DNA of 64,000 nucleotides from NCBI RefSeq assembly GCF_900105805.1, contig NZ_LT629788.1, positions 5,192,501-5,256,500 on the forward strand. The letters are read 5' to 3'. Position numbers and translations under genes: made by a program. Below, piece by piece: positions 41,163 to 50,211 of the stretch; within the stretch, counting starts at the first letter, position 1; every line of letters begins with the position of its first letter. The notes beneath the pieces were generated by a model, which ran no database searches, had not been told where the DNA came from, and saw only the letters and a list, made by a program, of their open reading frames with translations. The stretch comes from Pseudomonas moraviensis (GTDB taxonomy: Bacteria; Pseudomonadota; Gammaproteobacteria; Pseudomonadales; Pseudomonadaceae).

Positions 41163-42221
41163 TCATTCACTGGATTGAATGAGCATGCGTTCTTCGATCA
41201 ACGCCTGTTCGCGGTTGAGTTCAGCACGTAACTCTTCTTCGCTCGGCAGTATCGTCTTGTAGCTGCTGGCGAACAGTTGCTCATTGCCTTTGAGCATGGA
41301 ATAGCGCGCCACCGAGTCATTGCTTTCCGCGCTGAGAATGATACCGACGGTTGGCTTGTCACCTTCGCTGCGCTTGAGCTCGTCGTACATGCGCACATAC
41401 ATGTCCATCTGCCCGACATCGCGGGCGCTGAGCTTGCCGCGTTTCAGGTCGATGATCACGAAGCACTTGAGCAGGAAGTTGTAGAACACCAGATCGATAT
41501 AGAGGTCGACGCCGTCAGTGCTGATGCGTTGTTGGCGGGCGACAAAGGAAAAGCCTTTGCCAAGTTCAAGCAGAAAGCTCTGCAAGTGGTCGATGAGTGC
41601 TTGTTCGAGTCCGCTTTCCCTGACTTTGCCTGCCGAGGGCAGGCCGAGGAATTCGAGCATGACCGGATCGCGAATGAATTCCCGCGGATTGCATTTTATC
41701 GCGTCGATGTTGGTCGTGGCTTCCTCGACCACCTCGGCTTTGTCCTGACTCATCAGCAGGCGCTCGTAGTAGAGCGTCAGGATCTGACGATCAAGGGCGC
41801 GGCTTGACCAGTTGAGGTCGGCGCATTCGTTCATGTACCACAGGCGCGCTTTCTCGTTCTCGACGCGTAGCAGGCGGCGGTAGTGGGTCCAGCTCAATTC
41901 GGAACGCACTGCGTTCCAAATTGGAAAAGACTGATAAAAGCTACGCATATATCGCAGATTGCGCTCATCAAATCCCTTCCCGAATTGCCCCGTGAGATCC
42001 TTCGCCAGCAGCGCGAGCAACTGCTGGCCATAACCCGCACGCTGAGCGCCTTTCTGTTCGAAATCGACGATATGCCGGCCGATTTGCCAACAGGTCTGCA
42101 CTTGGATCGTATCGACCGCGCGTAGCACTTTTTGCCGCGCCTGGCGAATCAGCTCGCCCAGTTCGCCCAGCAGTGAATGGATTTTCGGGTCTTGGGTTTC
42201 AGCGGGTTTTAGCTGGGTCAT
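41163..42221 (-). CDS. YhcG/DUF1016-family PDDEXK nuclease
   Basis: A 352-aa predicted nuclease of the YhcG family. The N-terminal DUF1016 winged-helix part (LLGELGELIRQARQKVLRAV, GYGQQLLALLAKDLTGQFGKGF, SWTHYRRLLRVENEKARLWY) is followed by a PDDEXK domain with GVDLYIDLVFYNFLLKCFVI and IDLKRGKLSARDVGQMDMY, where the Asp and the Glu-like/Asp-x-Lys elements are visible. Family members occur in variable regions near restriction-modification genes, but no methylase is adjacent. Start 42221 (MTQLKPAE) has GGAA in front; the frame is open further up without family similarity. Confidence 0.87.
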   Translation of the reverse strand: MTQLKPAETQDPKIHSLLGELGELIRQARQKVLRAVDTIQVQTCWQIGRHIVDFEQKGAQRAGYGQQLLALLAKDLTGQFGKGFDERNLRYMRSFYQSFPIWNAVRSELSWTHYRRLLRVENEKARLWYMNECADLNWSSRALDRQILTLYYERLLMSQDKAEVVEEATTNIDAIKCNPREFIRDPVMLEFLGLPSAGKVRESGLEQALIDHLQSFLLELGKGFSFVARQQRISTDGVDLYIDLVFYNFLLKCFVIIDLKRGKLSARDVGQMDMYVRMYDELKRSEGDKPTVGIILSAESNDSVARYSMLKGNEQLFASSYKTILPSEEELRAELNREQALIEERMLIQSSE

Positions 42222-42499
42222 CGGGTTTTCCGCGTTCTGGAAACAGAGACGCAAGCATGCCGGTGATGTCGACGCAGGTATGTCGGGCGAACCTGCGAGT
42301 TTGGAAGGAAAGCCGGATTGGCGTCGCAGGATATTGCCACCGGAAGGCGCGTAACAGAGTAAATGTCCGTAGTCCATTTCGTACTTTTGCCCGGTCGATC
42401 GCCGCAGATTTGGCAACGCTTCGGTGAGCGATCTGGTGTTGCGCTTGAAGGAGGGGAAAAGGCAGGTAAAAGGCTGCTTAAAAAAGCACCTCAGTTGCA

Positions 42500-42844
42500 T
42501 CATCGCGAGCGCTTGCCCTTAGGCCTCTGCTCACGCATCCGCCCTTTGCGATAAACCCACAGCCCGAACACGCCGATGGCCAACATGAACGAGGTCCAGA
42601 AGCTCTGCCACACGAACTCGAACCAATATCGCCGAGGTTGCAGTGCCAAGGTGTAGGTGCTGCGCGGCCCGCGATTGCTGGTGGTAATGGAACCGCTGAT
42701 CCAGCTTTCGATGAGCATGTAGATCGAAAGACACACGGCAAAGGCGATCAGCACGCCAGCGAGCACCGTCAGCCAGAATGTCCAGCGGCTCGGCCTGTAC
42801 GGCAGGGGATGCGGCAAGCGAATACGGGTTCTTTTCTGATTCAT
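42500..42844 (-). CDS. Small inner-membrane protein of unknown function
   Basis: 114 aa with two predicted membrane helices (WTFWLTVLAGVLIAFAVCLS near 22-44 and SFWTSFMLAIGVFGLWVYRK near 82-102), a 38-residue loop between, and basic ends (start MNQKRTRIRLP, end REQRPKGKRSR). The charge pattern places both ends in the cytoplasm. No family recognised. It lies 23 bp after the MocR gene on the same strand and may be its last co-transcribed neighbour. Confidence 0.65.
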   Translation of the reverse strand: MNQKRTRIRLPHPLPYRPSRWTFWLTVLAGVLIAFAVCLSIYMLIESWISGSITTSNRGPRSTYTLALQPRRYWFEFVWQSFWTSFMLAIGVFGLWVYRKGRMREQRPKGKRSR

Positions 42845-42867
42845 GAAGCGGGGCTCGCGCAAGCCGG

Positions 42868-44346
42868 TCAGGAAACTGCCGGCTCTTGAAGTTGTTCAGT
42901 CGGCATCGGCTGCAGGCTGGTTGGGCATGCGGCAAGGTGGGCGCATTCGGCAATCACCTTGAGAATACCGATCACCGCCGGGGTCAGGGTGGTGCCAAGG
43001 CAGATGCGCACGCCTGTGGAAGCCTGGCCGTCGGCGAAAAAGATGCCGCTGCCAGCCACGTGGCAACCGCGCTCCGTGGCCAGTTGTTGCAATGCCCGCA
43101 TGTCGGTGTTCGCAGGCATTTCGATCCAGTGAATGAAGCCGCCGCGAGGTGGCACATAGAGGGTCCCGGCCGGGAAATCCGTGCGCACCAGCGCATCGAC
43201 AAAACTCGCCAGCGAGGACAGTTGCGATCTCAATCTGGCGCAGTGTTCGTCCATGTAGCCGCGGCCGATGAATTCATTGAGGACATTTTGCGCAAGGCTG
43301 GACACGGCCAGGTTGCGCGAAAACATCTGCGCGAGGATGGCATTGCGGTATTTTCCGGCCAGACACCAGCCGACGCGATAACCCGGCGCAATGGTTTTGG
43401 AAAACGACGAACAGTAGATCGTCTGGCCGCTGGTGTCGTAGCTCTTGATGGCGCGCGGCCGATCAGCCTCGGGCACCAGGTCGAAGAAGATGTCGTCTTC
43501 GATGATCGGCACATCCGCTTCCCGGGCGATCCTTGAAAGGCGCGCGCGCGCTTCGTCGGGCATGATGAAGCCACGCGGATTCTGCAACGTCGGGTTGAGA
43601 AAAATCACCGCGACTTTTTTCTGTTTCAGTGCTTCTTCCAGATGATCGACATCCAGGCCCGTACGGCCGTCGGTGCGGATCGGCAGGGCGCGCATGCCCA
43701 GGCGTTCGATGGTCTGCAGGATGCCGTAATAGGTCGGGGTTTCGATGGCGACTGTAGCGCCTTTCGACGCGACGGCTTCGAGGGCCAGTTCGAGAGCGAT
43801 GGTGTCGCCCGATGTCACCAGAATGTCGTCCGGCCCGCAGACAACACCGCGAGTCAGCATCAGGCCGGCAATACGCCTTCGCAGGGCGGGAAGGCCGGGT
43901 GGCGCGACCAGGCCGCTCAGCGCGTTGTCAGTCTTGGCAGCCAGCACCGAGAGGCATTTGTTGAGCAGCACGTTGGGCGTGAGATCGCTGTGCAGAACCG
44001 CCGAATTCAGCGATGCGGTGGTGCGCGAGGCCGCTTCGGAGAGCATCGCGACCACCGCATGATTGACGTTGACGGTGACACTGGAAAAGTCGAAAGCGCC
44101 GGACGGTTTTGCCCGCCCTGATGCCGAGACGAAGTAGCCGACGCGCGGCACCGTCGAGACGTAGGCGTCGGCCTCGAGATCGGCCAGCGCCCGTTGCACC
44201 GTGGTGATGCTGGTCTCGAACATCCGCGCCAGAACGCGGATCGACGGCAGTTTCGCTTCGGCCGCCAGGTCACCGCTGTCTATCTGGCGAATAATCCAGT
44301 CCTTGACTATCCGCCAGCGCTTGTCCGGCAAATCAAACCTGTCCAT
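42868..44346 (-). CDS. MocR-family regulator (GntR wHTH plus aminotransferase domain)
   Basis: A 492-aa PLP-binding transcription factor. Residues 1-78 form a GntR winged helix (LPSIRVLARMFETSITTVQR). Residues 110-470 are a fold-type I aminotransferase domain with ILVTSGDTIALELALEAVAS, IFLNPTLQNPRGFIMPDEAR and the PLP lysine in SSFSKTIAPGYRVGW. It is the last gene of the sbnA operon, 27 bp behind the permease, and probably senses the pathway product or a precursor amino acid through PLP and regulates the operon. Confidence 0.9.
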   Translation of the reverse strand: MDRFDLPDKRWRIVKDWIIRQIDSGDLAAEAKLPSIRVLARMFETSITTVQRALADLEADAYVSTVPRVGYFVSASGRAKPSGAFDFSSVTVNVNHAVVAMLSEAASRTTASLNSAVLHSDLTPNVLLNKCLSVLAAKTDNALSGLVAPPGLPALRRRIAGLMLTRGVVCGPDDILVTSGDTIALELALEAVASKGATVAIETPTYYGILQTIERLGMRALPIRTDGRTGLDVDHLEEALKQKKVAVIFLNPTLQNPRGFIMPDEARARLSRIAREADVPIIEDDIFFDLVPEADRPRAIKSYDTSGQTIYCSSFSKTIAPGYRVGWCLAGKYRNAILAQMFSRNLAVSSLAQNVLNEFIGRGYMDEHCARLRSQLSSLASFVDALVRTDFPAGTLYVPPRGGFIHWIEMPANTDMRALQQLATERGCHVAGSGIFFADGQASTGVRICLGTTLTPAVIGILKVIAECAHLAACPTSLQPMPTEQLQEPAVS

Positions 44347-44373
44347 AAGTTCTCTGTGATGTTTCGAAACAAT

Positions 44374-45798
44374 TCACAGAAAGTAGAGCAAAACGATCCC
44401 CGTTGCAGCAACTATGACGATGTTCAGCGCCACCAGACCGAAGGCGAAGCGGATCAGGCTGTTTTCTTCCTGGCGGTTGGCACCGGCAAGTCCGGTGATC
44501 AACGACAGGATCGACAGCGAGCCAAGTGCGCCATGGCCGGCGGCGCTGTTGACCATTGCCGCCAGCCACGGCCCGTGTTCGCTGCTCAGCGCGGCAATGG
44601 ACGGCATCACCAGCGTGTTGCCGCCGACGTTGGAGCCGGTGACATAACCGGCAATCCCCGCCAGCAGAGCGATCGTCGGCGCCAGCGAAATACCCGACAT
44701 GGATTGCAACGCGCTTTGCGCCTCGGCGAGAAATCCGGCGTTGACCATCACTTGGGAGAGCAGCAGGAACAGGAAGATTGTCGTGACCGGAAACTTCGCC
44801 CGGTTGAACAGCGCTTGCCACGGGAAGCCGGCACCCGCGGTTTGCCTGAACGCCATCAGCACGGTCACGATCAGCAGCGCCAGCCCTGGAGACGCCAGCG
44901 GCTTCCATGAAACGTGTTCGCCCCTGACGACCCACAGGCCATCCCAGCCCGACAGCACGAACAGTCCGCGCGACGCCACAATCACTCCCAGCAAGGCCAG
45001 ATAAGGCCATGCCGCATGCGGCCAGCGCACCAGTTTTTTCCGTTGCGCCCAGGAGATGCCGAGGCCGACGCAAGCCACGGCCAGCCCGGCCAGCACGCCG
45101 GAAACTTCCGGGCCGACCCACAGGTTGACGCAATACAGCACGGCAACGAACAGGGCAGTCACGACAAGCAGCCCCAGCCACGGTGTGATCCTGCGGATGC
45201 CGGCCTGCCACAAGGCCAGCGACGCCAGGCAGAGGAACACCGGCGCGCTGATCAGCGCCGAATGGCTACCGAGGGATTGCGCCGGCAAATGCGCCAGCAA
45301 GGCACCGATCACCGTCGCCAGACCCAGCGTGCCCCACGGCATGATCACCATTCCGGCGAGAGCGATTTTCATCCCCGATTGGCGAGTGAAAAGCCCCATC
45401 AGCAGCGGCACCGTGGCGATCAGCGAAACGCCGAAGCCGGTCATCGCTTCCAGCAGCGGTGCCAGCCCCAGCACGATGAAAATCACCTGCGCCGGGGGTG
45501 TCCAGCCGAGTTCCTTGACCCACGCGCCGATGGCCTGTGGCGCGCCGCCGCGCTCGACCAGAATGACGAAGGCCAGCCCCGGGACGATTACACACGCCGT
45601 GCTGAGAAACAGGATCGTGGTGTCTTGAAAAATCGCCGAGGAGATCGCCGCCGACACCGGTCCGGCAGCGCCCAGTGCCCACAGCACCAGCACCAGCACC
45701 ACACCGGCCAGCGCCGCCTGTACCGGCGGACGCCGGACGATCAGAATCAGCGCGATCACCAGCGCGATCGGTGACATTTGCAGCAAGAGAGAGCTCAT
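44374..45798 (-). CDS. LctP (L-lactate permease) family transporter
   Basis: A 474-aa polytopic membrane protein with about twelve hydrophobic segments. LctP hallmarks are seen in LGLAPLLEAMTGFGVSLIAT near residue 110 and AGIAGYVTGSNVGGNTLVMP near 390, plus WGTLGLATVIGALLAHLP. Known members carry lactate or glycolate. Here, inside a diaminopropionate-type operon 15 bp after a GST gene, it may carry a small carboxylate substrate or the product itself; this is inference. Confidence 0.88.
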   Translation of the reverse strand: MSSLLLQMSPIALVIALILIVRRPPVQAALAGVVLVLVLWALGAAGPVSAAISSAIFQDTTILFLSTACVIVPGLAFVILVERGGAPQAIGAWVKELGWTPPAQVIFIVLGLAPLLEAMTGFGVSLIATVPLLMGLFTRQSGMKIALAGMVIMPWGTLGLATVIGALLAHLPAQSLGSHSALISAPVFLCLASLALWQAGIRRITPWLGLLVVTALFVAVLYCVNLWVGPEVSGVLAGLAVACVGLGISWAQRKKLVRWPHAAWPYLALLGVIVASRGLFVLSGWDGLWVVRGEHVSWKPLASPGLALLIVTVLMAFRQTAGAGFPWQALFNRAKFPVTTIFLFLLLSQVMVNAGFLAEAQSALQSMSGISLAPTIALLAGIAGYVTGSNVGGNTLVMPSIAALSSEHGPWLAAMVNSAAGHGALGSLSILSLITGLAGANRQEENSLIRFAFGLVALNIVIVAATGIVLLYFL

Positions 45799-45813
45799 AG
45801 CGGTTTCCTTGGC

Positions 45814-46428
45814 TTAATCGTGCGTCTGTCCGCTGTACTCGGTCGCCCGCATGGAAGCGCGCTGGCAGAACGTCTGATACCACTCGCTCAGGCGTCCTTG
45901 CGCCGAGAAATCCGAGAGTTGACGGAAAGCGATCCAGTCCAGCGCCGTCGCCAAGGCGATGTGGCCGACGGTGATCGGGCCATTGAGGTCGACGTGTTCT
46001 TCGATGAAGCGGTAAGCCTCCTTGAGTTTGTATGCCTGGCCGTCCGCGTACGCCGGGTAGCGCAAAGCCTCGGGGCGGCGCTCGACTTCCCAGCGCAGCT
46101 TGATGCCGACGTCGCACATGCCCTGCGCCAATGCCTGCAGGCGCAACGCCTTGTAGCGCTCGGGGCCGCTTGCCGGGATGAATTTGCGGCCGTCGCTCAG
46201 GTCATCGAGGTATTCGCAAATCACGATGGAATCGAACAGTGCGGTGTCGTCGGGCAGCATCAGCACCGGCACTTTACCCAAGGGGTTGGCTTGGTAAATG
46301 GTCGCGTTGGGTGAAGTCGGGCTGGTCTCGTGATGTATCACCTCAAGGCTCGATGCGATGCCAAGTTCGTGAGCCAGCACCAGTACCTTGCGGGCGTACG
46401 GCGAATGCGTCTGATAGTAAAGTTTCAT
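45814..46428 (-). CDS. Glutathione S-transferase family protein
   Basis: A 204-aa GST. The N-terminal thioredoxin-like domain shows MKLYYQTHSPYARKVLVLAH, with Ser9 or Tyr5 as candidate catalytic residues, NPLGKVPVLMLPDDTALFDS (cis-Pro) and IVICEYLD. The C-terminal helical domain has GHIALATALDWIAFRQLSDF. Its ATG overlaps the stop of the FAD/NAD(P) gene (ATGA), so it belongs to the operon. It could take part in the pathway by conjugating or isomerising an intermediate, or protect against a reactive product. Confidence 0.88.
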   Translation of the reverse strand: MKLYYQTHSPYARKVLVLAHELGIASSLEVIHHETSPTSPNATIYQANPLGKVPVLMLPDDTALFDSIVICEYLDDLSDGRKFIPASGPERYKALRLQALAQGMCDVGIKLRWEVERRPEALRYPAYADGQAYKLKEAYRFIEEHVDLNGPITVGHIALATALDWIAFRQLSDFSAQGRLSEWYQTFCQRASMRATEYSGQTHD

Positions 46429-48206
46429 GCGCGGGTTCCTGTCTCAAGGATTGCGGTGGCGACTCGATGGGCGTCCATGAACAGCCGCGAAGGTGCGCCC
46501 GCCGAGGTGACGTAGTGGTTGTAATAACAGGAGCCTTCAGCGAGCGGGCCCAGCACCCAGATGTCACGCACCGCTTCGCCGCTGTTCGACTTGGGGTTGG
46601 ACGCCGCGTCGACATCGATGCCGTCGATGCCCGGCACATCGGTGCGCGGCCGCACAAGGCCCAGGCGCGCGAGGTCGCGCACCGGTGCGCAGTCGCTGTG
46701 GGTGACGCCGCTGCTCTGGACGTAACCGGCGACTCGCTTGAAGTGTTCGATCGCGGGGCGTGAGCCGGGCTTGAGGAAGGTCAGCAGGCCGGCATCACAC
46801 AGCGCGAGCAGATCGGCGTGGCGCTCCTTCTGCGGGCCGGCGACCAGACGATTGATCGCCTTGTGCCAGCGGCCATAGAACTGCCGATGCGAATCTTCGG
46901 TGAGCCCGTCGAAATCGACCGCCTCACGCAGCCGGTCACGCAAGTCGCGCCAGACTTCGATAGCGGCTTTGATCGGCGACGCGCCGCGTCCCAGACGCGC
47001 TTCCAGCAAGTCGGCTTCGAGGGTGTCGTAAATCCATGCGTGATAGTTGTAAGGCGTGACGCTGTCGGGGAGTTTGTGGCTGATCAGCTCCAGCGGACTG
47101 ATTGCGCCGGCAATCGCTTCGAACTCGCGCAGCAAGGCTTCACAAGCGGCCACACCCGCGGGGCCGGCAACGCTGACGGTTCTGAGCTGCTCAAGCAGTT
47201 GTTGTGGCGCTGAGGGTTTATGCAGGACGGCGACCGCAGCGGCACGCATCTCCAGCAGCATCAGCGGCAGAATATCCCGTTCGAAATCCAGCCGGCGGTT
47301 GTGGGCGTTGACCCGCAACGATTCGATACGCTCGCTCGTCAGCAGCACAGCGGTGTGGCGCAGGCAGCCAATCAAGCCGTTGGGGCGAGTACGAAAAGGC
47401 AGCCCGTCCCGCGACTGAATGCAGATCACCGGCTCCTGACCCGAAGGCTGGTAAGTGTGACTGCCATTGGCCATGGGTTTGTAGATCCCGCCTCTGCCAG
47501 CAGTCAGCGCCGCCAGGGTGTCCATGGCGCCCAGGCCCAACCCTTCGATCAATACCGTTTCGCCGGGCTCGACGGTGGTGAGGCTGCCGGGCAGCGGATA
47601 GATGTTATCGACCCGGTTCTGCCCCGCCACGCGCAGGCGCCCGGTGTGGCCGACGGTCAGCACCAGACGATCCACCGTCACCGCAGTGCCTTGGGCGGTT
47701 AGCAGAATGTATTGCTGATTCTCGTTGCGCTCGACCGCTGTGACCTGATGCCGATGCAGATTGACCGTGACCCAGCCGGGTGCTGTCGCGAGGATCCGCG
47801 TGAAGGCGTCGGCCAGATAAGCGCCGAGCAGGTGCCGTGGCAGAAAATCCTCCGGCTCGACGTCGCGACCGTCGGCGGCGAGCAGGCCACTGTCGGGGTC
47901 AACCTTGACGTGCTGCGCTCGGCACCACGCGAGAAAGTCCGGCCCTGGCCGTTCCCGGGCGTCAGTCAGATCACCGAACGCTGCTGCGTCGGGAAATACC
48001 CCGAGCTGACCGGCGACGGTGTTGAGCAACAGGTAGTCCGGTTGATCGGGCCAGTGCGCGCCGCTGCCGAGCACGTTGGGCTCGAAGATGTCGATGACCA
48101 CCGGTTGTTGCGGGCGTTCCTCAGCGCGGCTCAACAGGCGCTCGAATATCGACAATCCGCGCGAACCGCAGCCGACCAGACCGATGTGCACAGGCGCCTT
48201 CACCAT
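46425..48206 (-). CDS. FAD/NAD(P)-binding protein (NAD_binding_9-like)
   Basis: A 593-aa flavoprotein-like enzyme. It starts with the Rossmann loop HIGLVGCGSRGLSIFERLLS, then IFEPNVLGSGAHW, DYLLLNTVAGQLGVFPD, and later LVLTVGHTGRLR and VLIEGLGLGAMDTLAALTAG. The C-terminal third has SEYNYHAWIYDTL-like and VWVLGPLAEGSCYYNH-like stretches (as written in the frame: DSVTPYNYHAWIYDTLEADL and IWVLGPLAEGSCYYNHYVTS). The group is annotated only as FAD-NAD(P)-binding. Reaction unknown; an oxidation or N-hydroxylation of a diaminopropionate-derived intermediate is possible. ATG 48206 overlaps sbnB by 7 bp; frames further upstream only shadow sbnB. Confidence 0.82.
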   Translation of the reverse strand: MVKAPVHIGLVGCGSRGLSIFERLLSRAEERPQQPVVIDIFEPNVLGSGAHWPDQPDYLLLNTVAGQLGVFPDAAAFGDLTDARERPGPDFLAWCRAQHVKVDPDSGLLAADGRDVEPEDFLPRHLLGAYLADAFTRILATAPGWVTVNLHRHQVTAVERNENQQYILLTAQGTAVTVDRLVLTVGHTGRLRVAGQNRVDNIYPLPGSLTTVEPGETVLIEGLGLGAMDTLAALTAGRGGIYKPMANGSHTYQPSGQEPVICIQSRDGLPFRTRPNGLIGCLRHTAVLLTSERIESLRVNAHNRRLDFERDILPLMLLEMRAAAVAVLHKPSAPQQLLEQLRTVSVAGPAGVAACEALLREFEAIAGAISPLELISHKLPDSVTPYNYHAWIYDTLEADLLEARLGRGASPIKAAIEVWRDLRDRLREAVDFDGLTEDSHRQFYGRWHKAINRLVAGPQKERHADLLALCDAGLLTFLKPGSRPAIEHFKRVAGYVQSSGVTHSDCAPVRDLARLGLVRPRTDVPGIDGIDVDAASNPKSNSGEAVRDIWVLGPLAEGSCYYNHYVTSAGAPSRLFMDAHRVATAILETGTRA

Positions 48207-49231
48207 CCGCGCTCCTCGCCAAAAAATGACGGGATGACAATTGCCGTACCGGCCGCGACCGCAATGTCGTGGATCATCCGGCCAATCGCGAGATCGAGAA
48301 TGCCCATGCCGAATGGCGAATAGATCAGCGGTTTGTCTTGGGCGACATGCAGGTCGCCGCGAATCAGCTGCGCCACTGTGCCAGTGACAAAGTCGCGATG
48401 GCCGTATTGCTGCTCGGCCAGATGCGGTGAAGTATTGGCCTTCAGGCAATGGGTGATGTCGTCGAAGTAGTTGTAACTTTCCTCGATGATTTCGGCGCCG
48501 ATATCCCGCAGCGAGATGTTCAGAACAATCTGCCCCGGGCGGAACGTGCCGTGGCCTTTTACGTACGGCTCGCCCGCGCTGGTGGCGAACACCACGATGT
48601 CGGCAGTCAGTGCTTCTTCGAGCGACAGCAGGCGTACGTCCGGCAGGCCCATTTGTTCGCCAAATTCCGCGAGGGCTTGCGCCGACTCGGCGTTGAGATC
48701 GTGAATGCCCACACTGTCGAAGGACCAGTCGTCGGCGACGAAAGTCTCGACGATATTCCTTGAGATTACCCCGCCACCAATGATCGAAAGTGTCGCCGCG
48801 TGCCGGTTCTGGCCATTCAGCCACCAGGCACCCAATACCGCCGACGCCGCCGTGCGCACGGCGCTGATCAGTGCACCTTCGAGCAAGGCATAGGGGTAAC
48901 CGGTCTGCGGGTCGTTGAGAATCAGCACGGCAGATGCGCGGGGAATGCCTGACTTGATGTTGTCGGGATAACTGGCAATCCACTTGATCCCGGAGACGGA
49001 TTGATCGCCCTCGCTGTCGACGATGGCCGCCGGCAGCGCAATGATCCGGTTCGCCGGTTGCGCAGGGAAACGCAAAAAGTAACTGTCGGGGTTAACGGTT
49101 TCGCCACGCTCGTGGGTCAGGTAGGTCTGCGCCACCATGTCGATGGTTGCATGCCGCAGCCCGTTGAGGATGTCTTTGACGACAGCGCCGGGGATGACGT
49201 GGAACGGTTGGATCAGATTCTGTGTGGTCAT
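48200..49231 (-). CDS. sbnB: SbnB-type dehydrogenase (ornithine cyclodeaminase family)
   Basis: N-((2S)-2-amino-2-carboxyethyl)-L-glutamate dehydrogenase homologue. It would oxidatively cleave the SbnA product with NAD+ to give L-2,3-diaminopropionate and 2-oxoglutarate. The 343-aa protein has the ornithine cyclodeaminase/mu-crystallin layout: substrate Arg/Lys region RIIALPAAIVDSEGDQSVSG, IKWIASYPDNIKSGIPRASA, GALISAVRTAASAVLGAWWL, the Rossmann loop LSIIGGGVISRNIVETF, and VVFATSAGEPYV. The IKSGIPRASA and SAVRTAA stretches are those of SbnB. It follows sbnA by 5 bp. Confidence 0.9.
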   Translation of the reverse strand: MTTQNLIQPFHVIPGAVVKDILNGLRHATIDMVAQTYLTHERGETVNPDSYFLRFPAQPANRIIALPAAIVDSEGDQSVSGIKWIASYPDNIKSGIPRASAVLILNDPQTGYPYALLEGALISAVRTAASAVLGAWWLNGQNRHAATLSIIGGGVISRNIVETFVADDWSFDSVGIHDLNAESAQALAEFGEQMGLPDVRLLSLEEALTADIVVFATSAGEPYVKGHGTFRPGQIVLNISLRDIGAEIIEESYNYFDDITHCLKANTSPHLAEQQYGHRDFVTGTVAQLIRGDLHVAQDKPLIYSPFGMGILDLAIGRMIHDIAVAAGTAIVIPSFFGEERGW

Positions 49232-49236
49232 GAGGA

Positions 49237-50211
49237 TTACGCCGAGAGTGCCAGAGCGATTTCAGGAAAAAGGGGCTGCAGTGCGGTTGCGCCGATCCGC
49301 TGGGTGACCCAGTCGTCGCAATAGATGGTTTCGAGATAGCGCTCGCCCATGTCGGGGGAGATCGCCACCACGATATCGTCGGGCCGGATATGCGCCGCCC
49401 ACTGGCGGATGCCGGCGAGCACAGTGCCGGTGGAGCCGCCGAAGAGCAGGCCGTAGCGTTGCGCCAGCCAACGGCAGACTTTGATCGTCTGTTCCTCGGG
49501 AATCGACAGGAAGTCATGAATGCCCGACGACTCGAATATCTCCGGCAGGCGGCTGGTGCCGAGCCCCGGAATATGGCGCGTGCCGCCCGGCAGGCCGAAC
49601 GTCACCGAGCCAACGGTATCGACGGCAATGACTTTGGTCTGCGGATGATGTTCGGCGAAGTAGTTCTTGCAGCCCATCAGCGTGCCGGTGGTACCCGCGC
49701 CGACGAACAGGTAATCCACTTGGGGAAACTTGTGCGCGATGGACTTGGCAGTCGCTTGATAGTGGACGAGAGGGTTGGTCGGATTCTTGTACTGGTTGAG
49801 CCAGATGTAGTCGGCATTGTCAGCGACCAGTTGTTCGATCAGGCGAATCCGCGAATTCAGGTAACCGCCATTCTCGTCACGCTGATCGACCATGAGCATT
49901 TGCGCGCCCAGGGCGTGAATCAGCTTGCGGTTCGGCGCGGAAATATTCGGGTCGATTACGCAAACGAACTTGTAACCCTTGGCGGCGCAGACCATGGCCA
50001 GCGCAACGCCCAGATTCCCCGATGAGGATTCGATAAGGCGGGTCTTGTGGTTGATCAGTCCGCGGACTTCAAGATCAGCGATCAGCGCGTGCGCGGTCTT
50101 CAGCTTGATAGAGCCGGCGGGATTCAGTCCTTCGATTTTCAGCTGGATCGTTGCGCTGCAAAGATCGCCGATCTGCACATAACTGTCTTCATTGATGAGT
50201 TGCTTGATCAT
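49237..50211 (-). CDS. sbnA: SbnA-type PLP synthase (cysteine synthase fold)
   Basis: N-(2-amino-2-carboxyethyl)-L-glutamate synthase homologue. In the Staphylococcus model it condenses O-phospho-L-serine with L-glutamate, the first step to L-2,3-diaminopropionate. At 324 aa it shows the PLP lysine Lys36 in LNPAGSIKLKTAHALI, the phosphate/substrate loop ESSSGNLGVALAMVCAAKGY, GAGTTGTLMGCKNYF and GGSTGTVLAGIRQW. The GSIKLK and NAD-free context are diagnostic of SbnA rather than CysK. Start 50211 has GGACGACGT before ATG; an ATG at 50262 would add 17 residues but lacks a good ribosome site. It is the first gene of the six-gene operon. Confidence 0.9.
   Translation of the reverse strand: MIKQLINEDSYVQIGDLCSATIQLKIEGLNPAGSIKLKTAHALIADLEVRGLINHKTRLIESSSGNLGVALAMVCAAKGYKFVCVIDPNISAPNRKLIHALGAQMLMVDQRDENGGYLNSRIRLIEQLVADNADYIWLNQYKNPTNPLVHYQATAKSIAHKFPQVDYLFVGAGTTGTLMGCKNYFAEHHPQTKVIAVDTVGSVTFGLPGGTRHIPGLGTSRLPEIFESSGIHDFLSIPEEQTIKVCRWLAQRYGLLFGGSTGTVLAGIRQWAAHIRPDDIVVAISPDMGERYLETIYCDDWVTQRIGATALQPLFPEIALALSA

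Noticed and set aside
48207..48983. Upstream extension of the FAD/NAD(P)-binding protein
   Set aside because: The extension is the wrong frame of sbnB; the Rossmann N-terminus begins right after ATG 48206.
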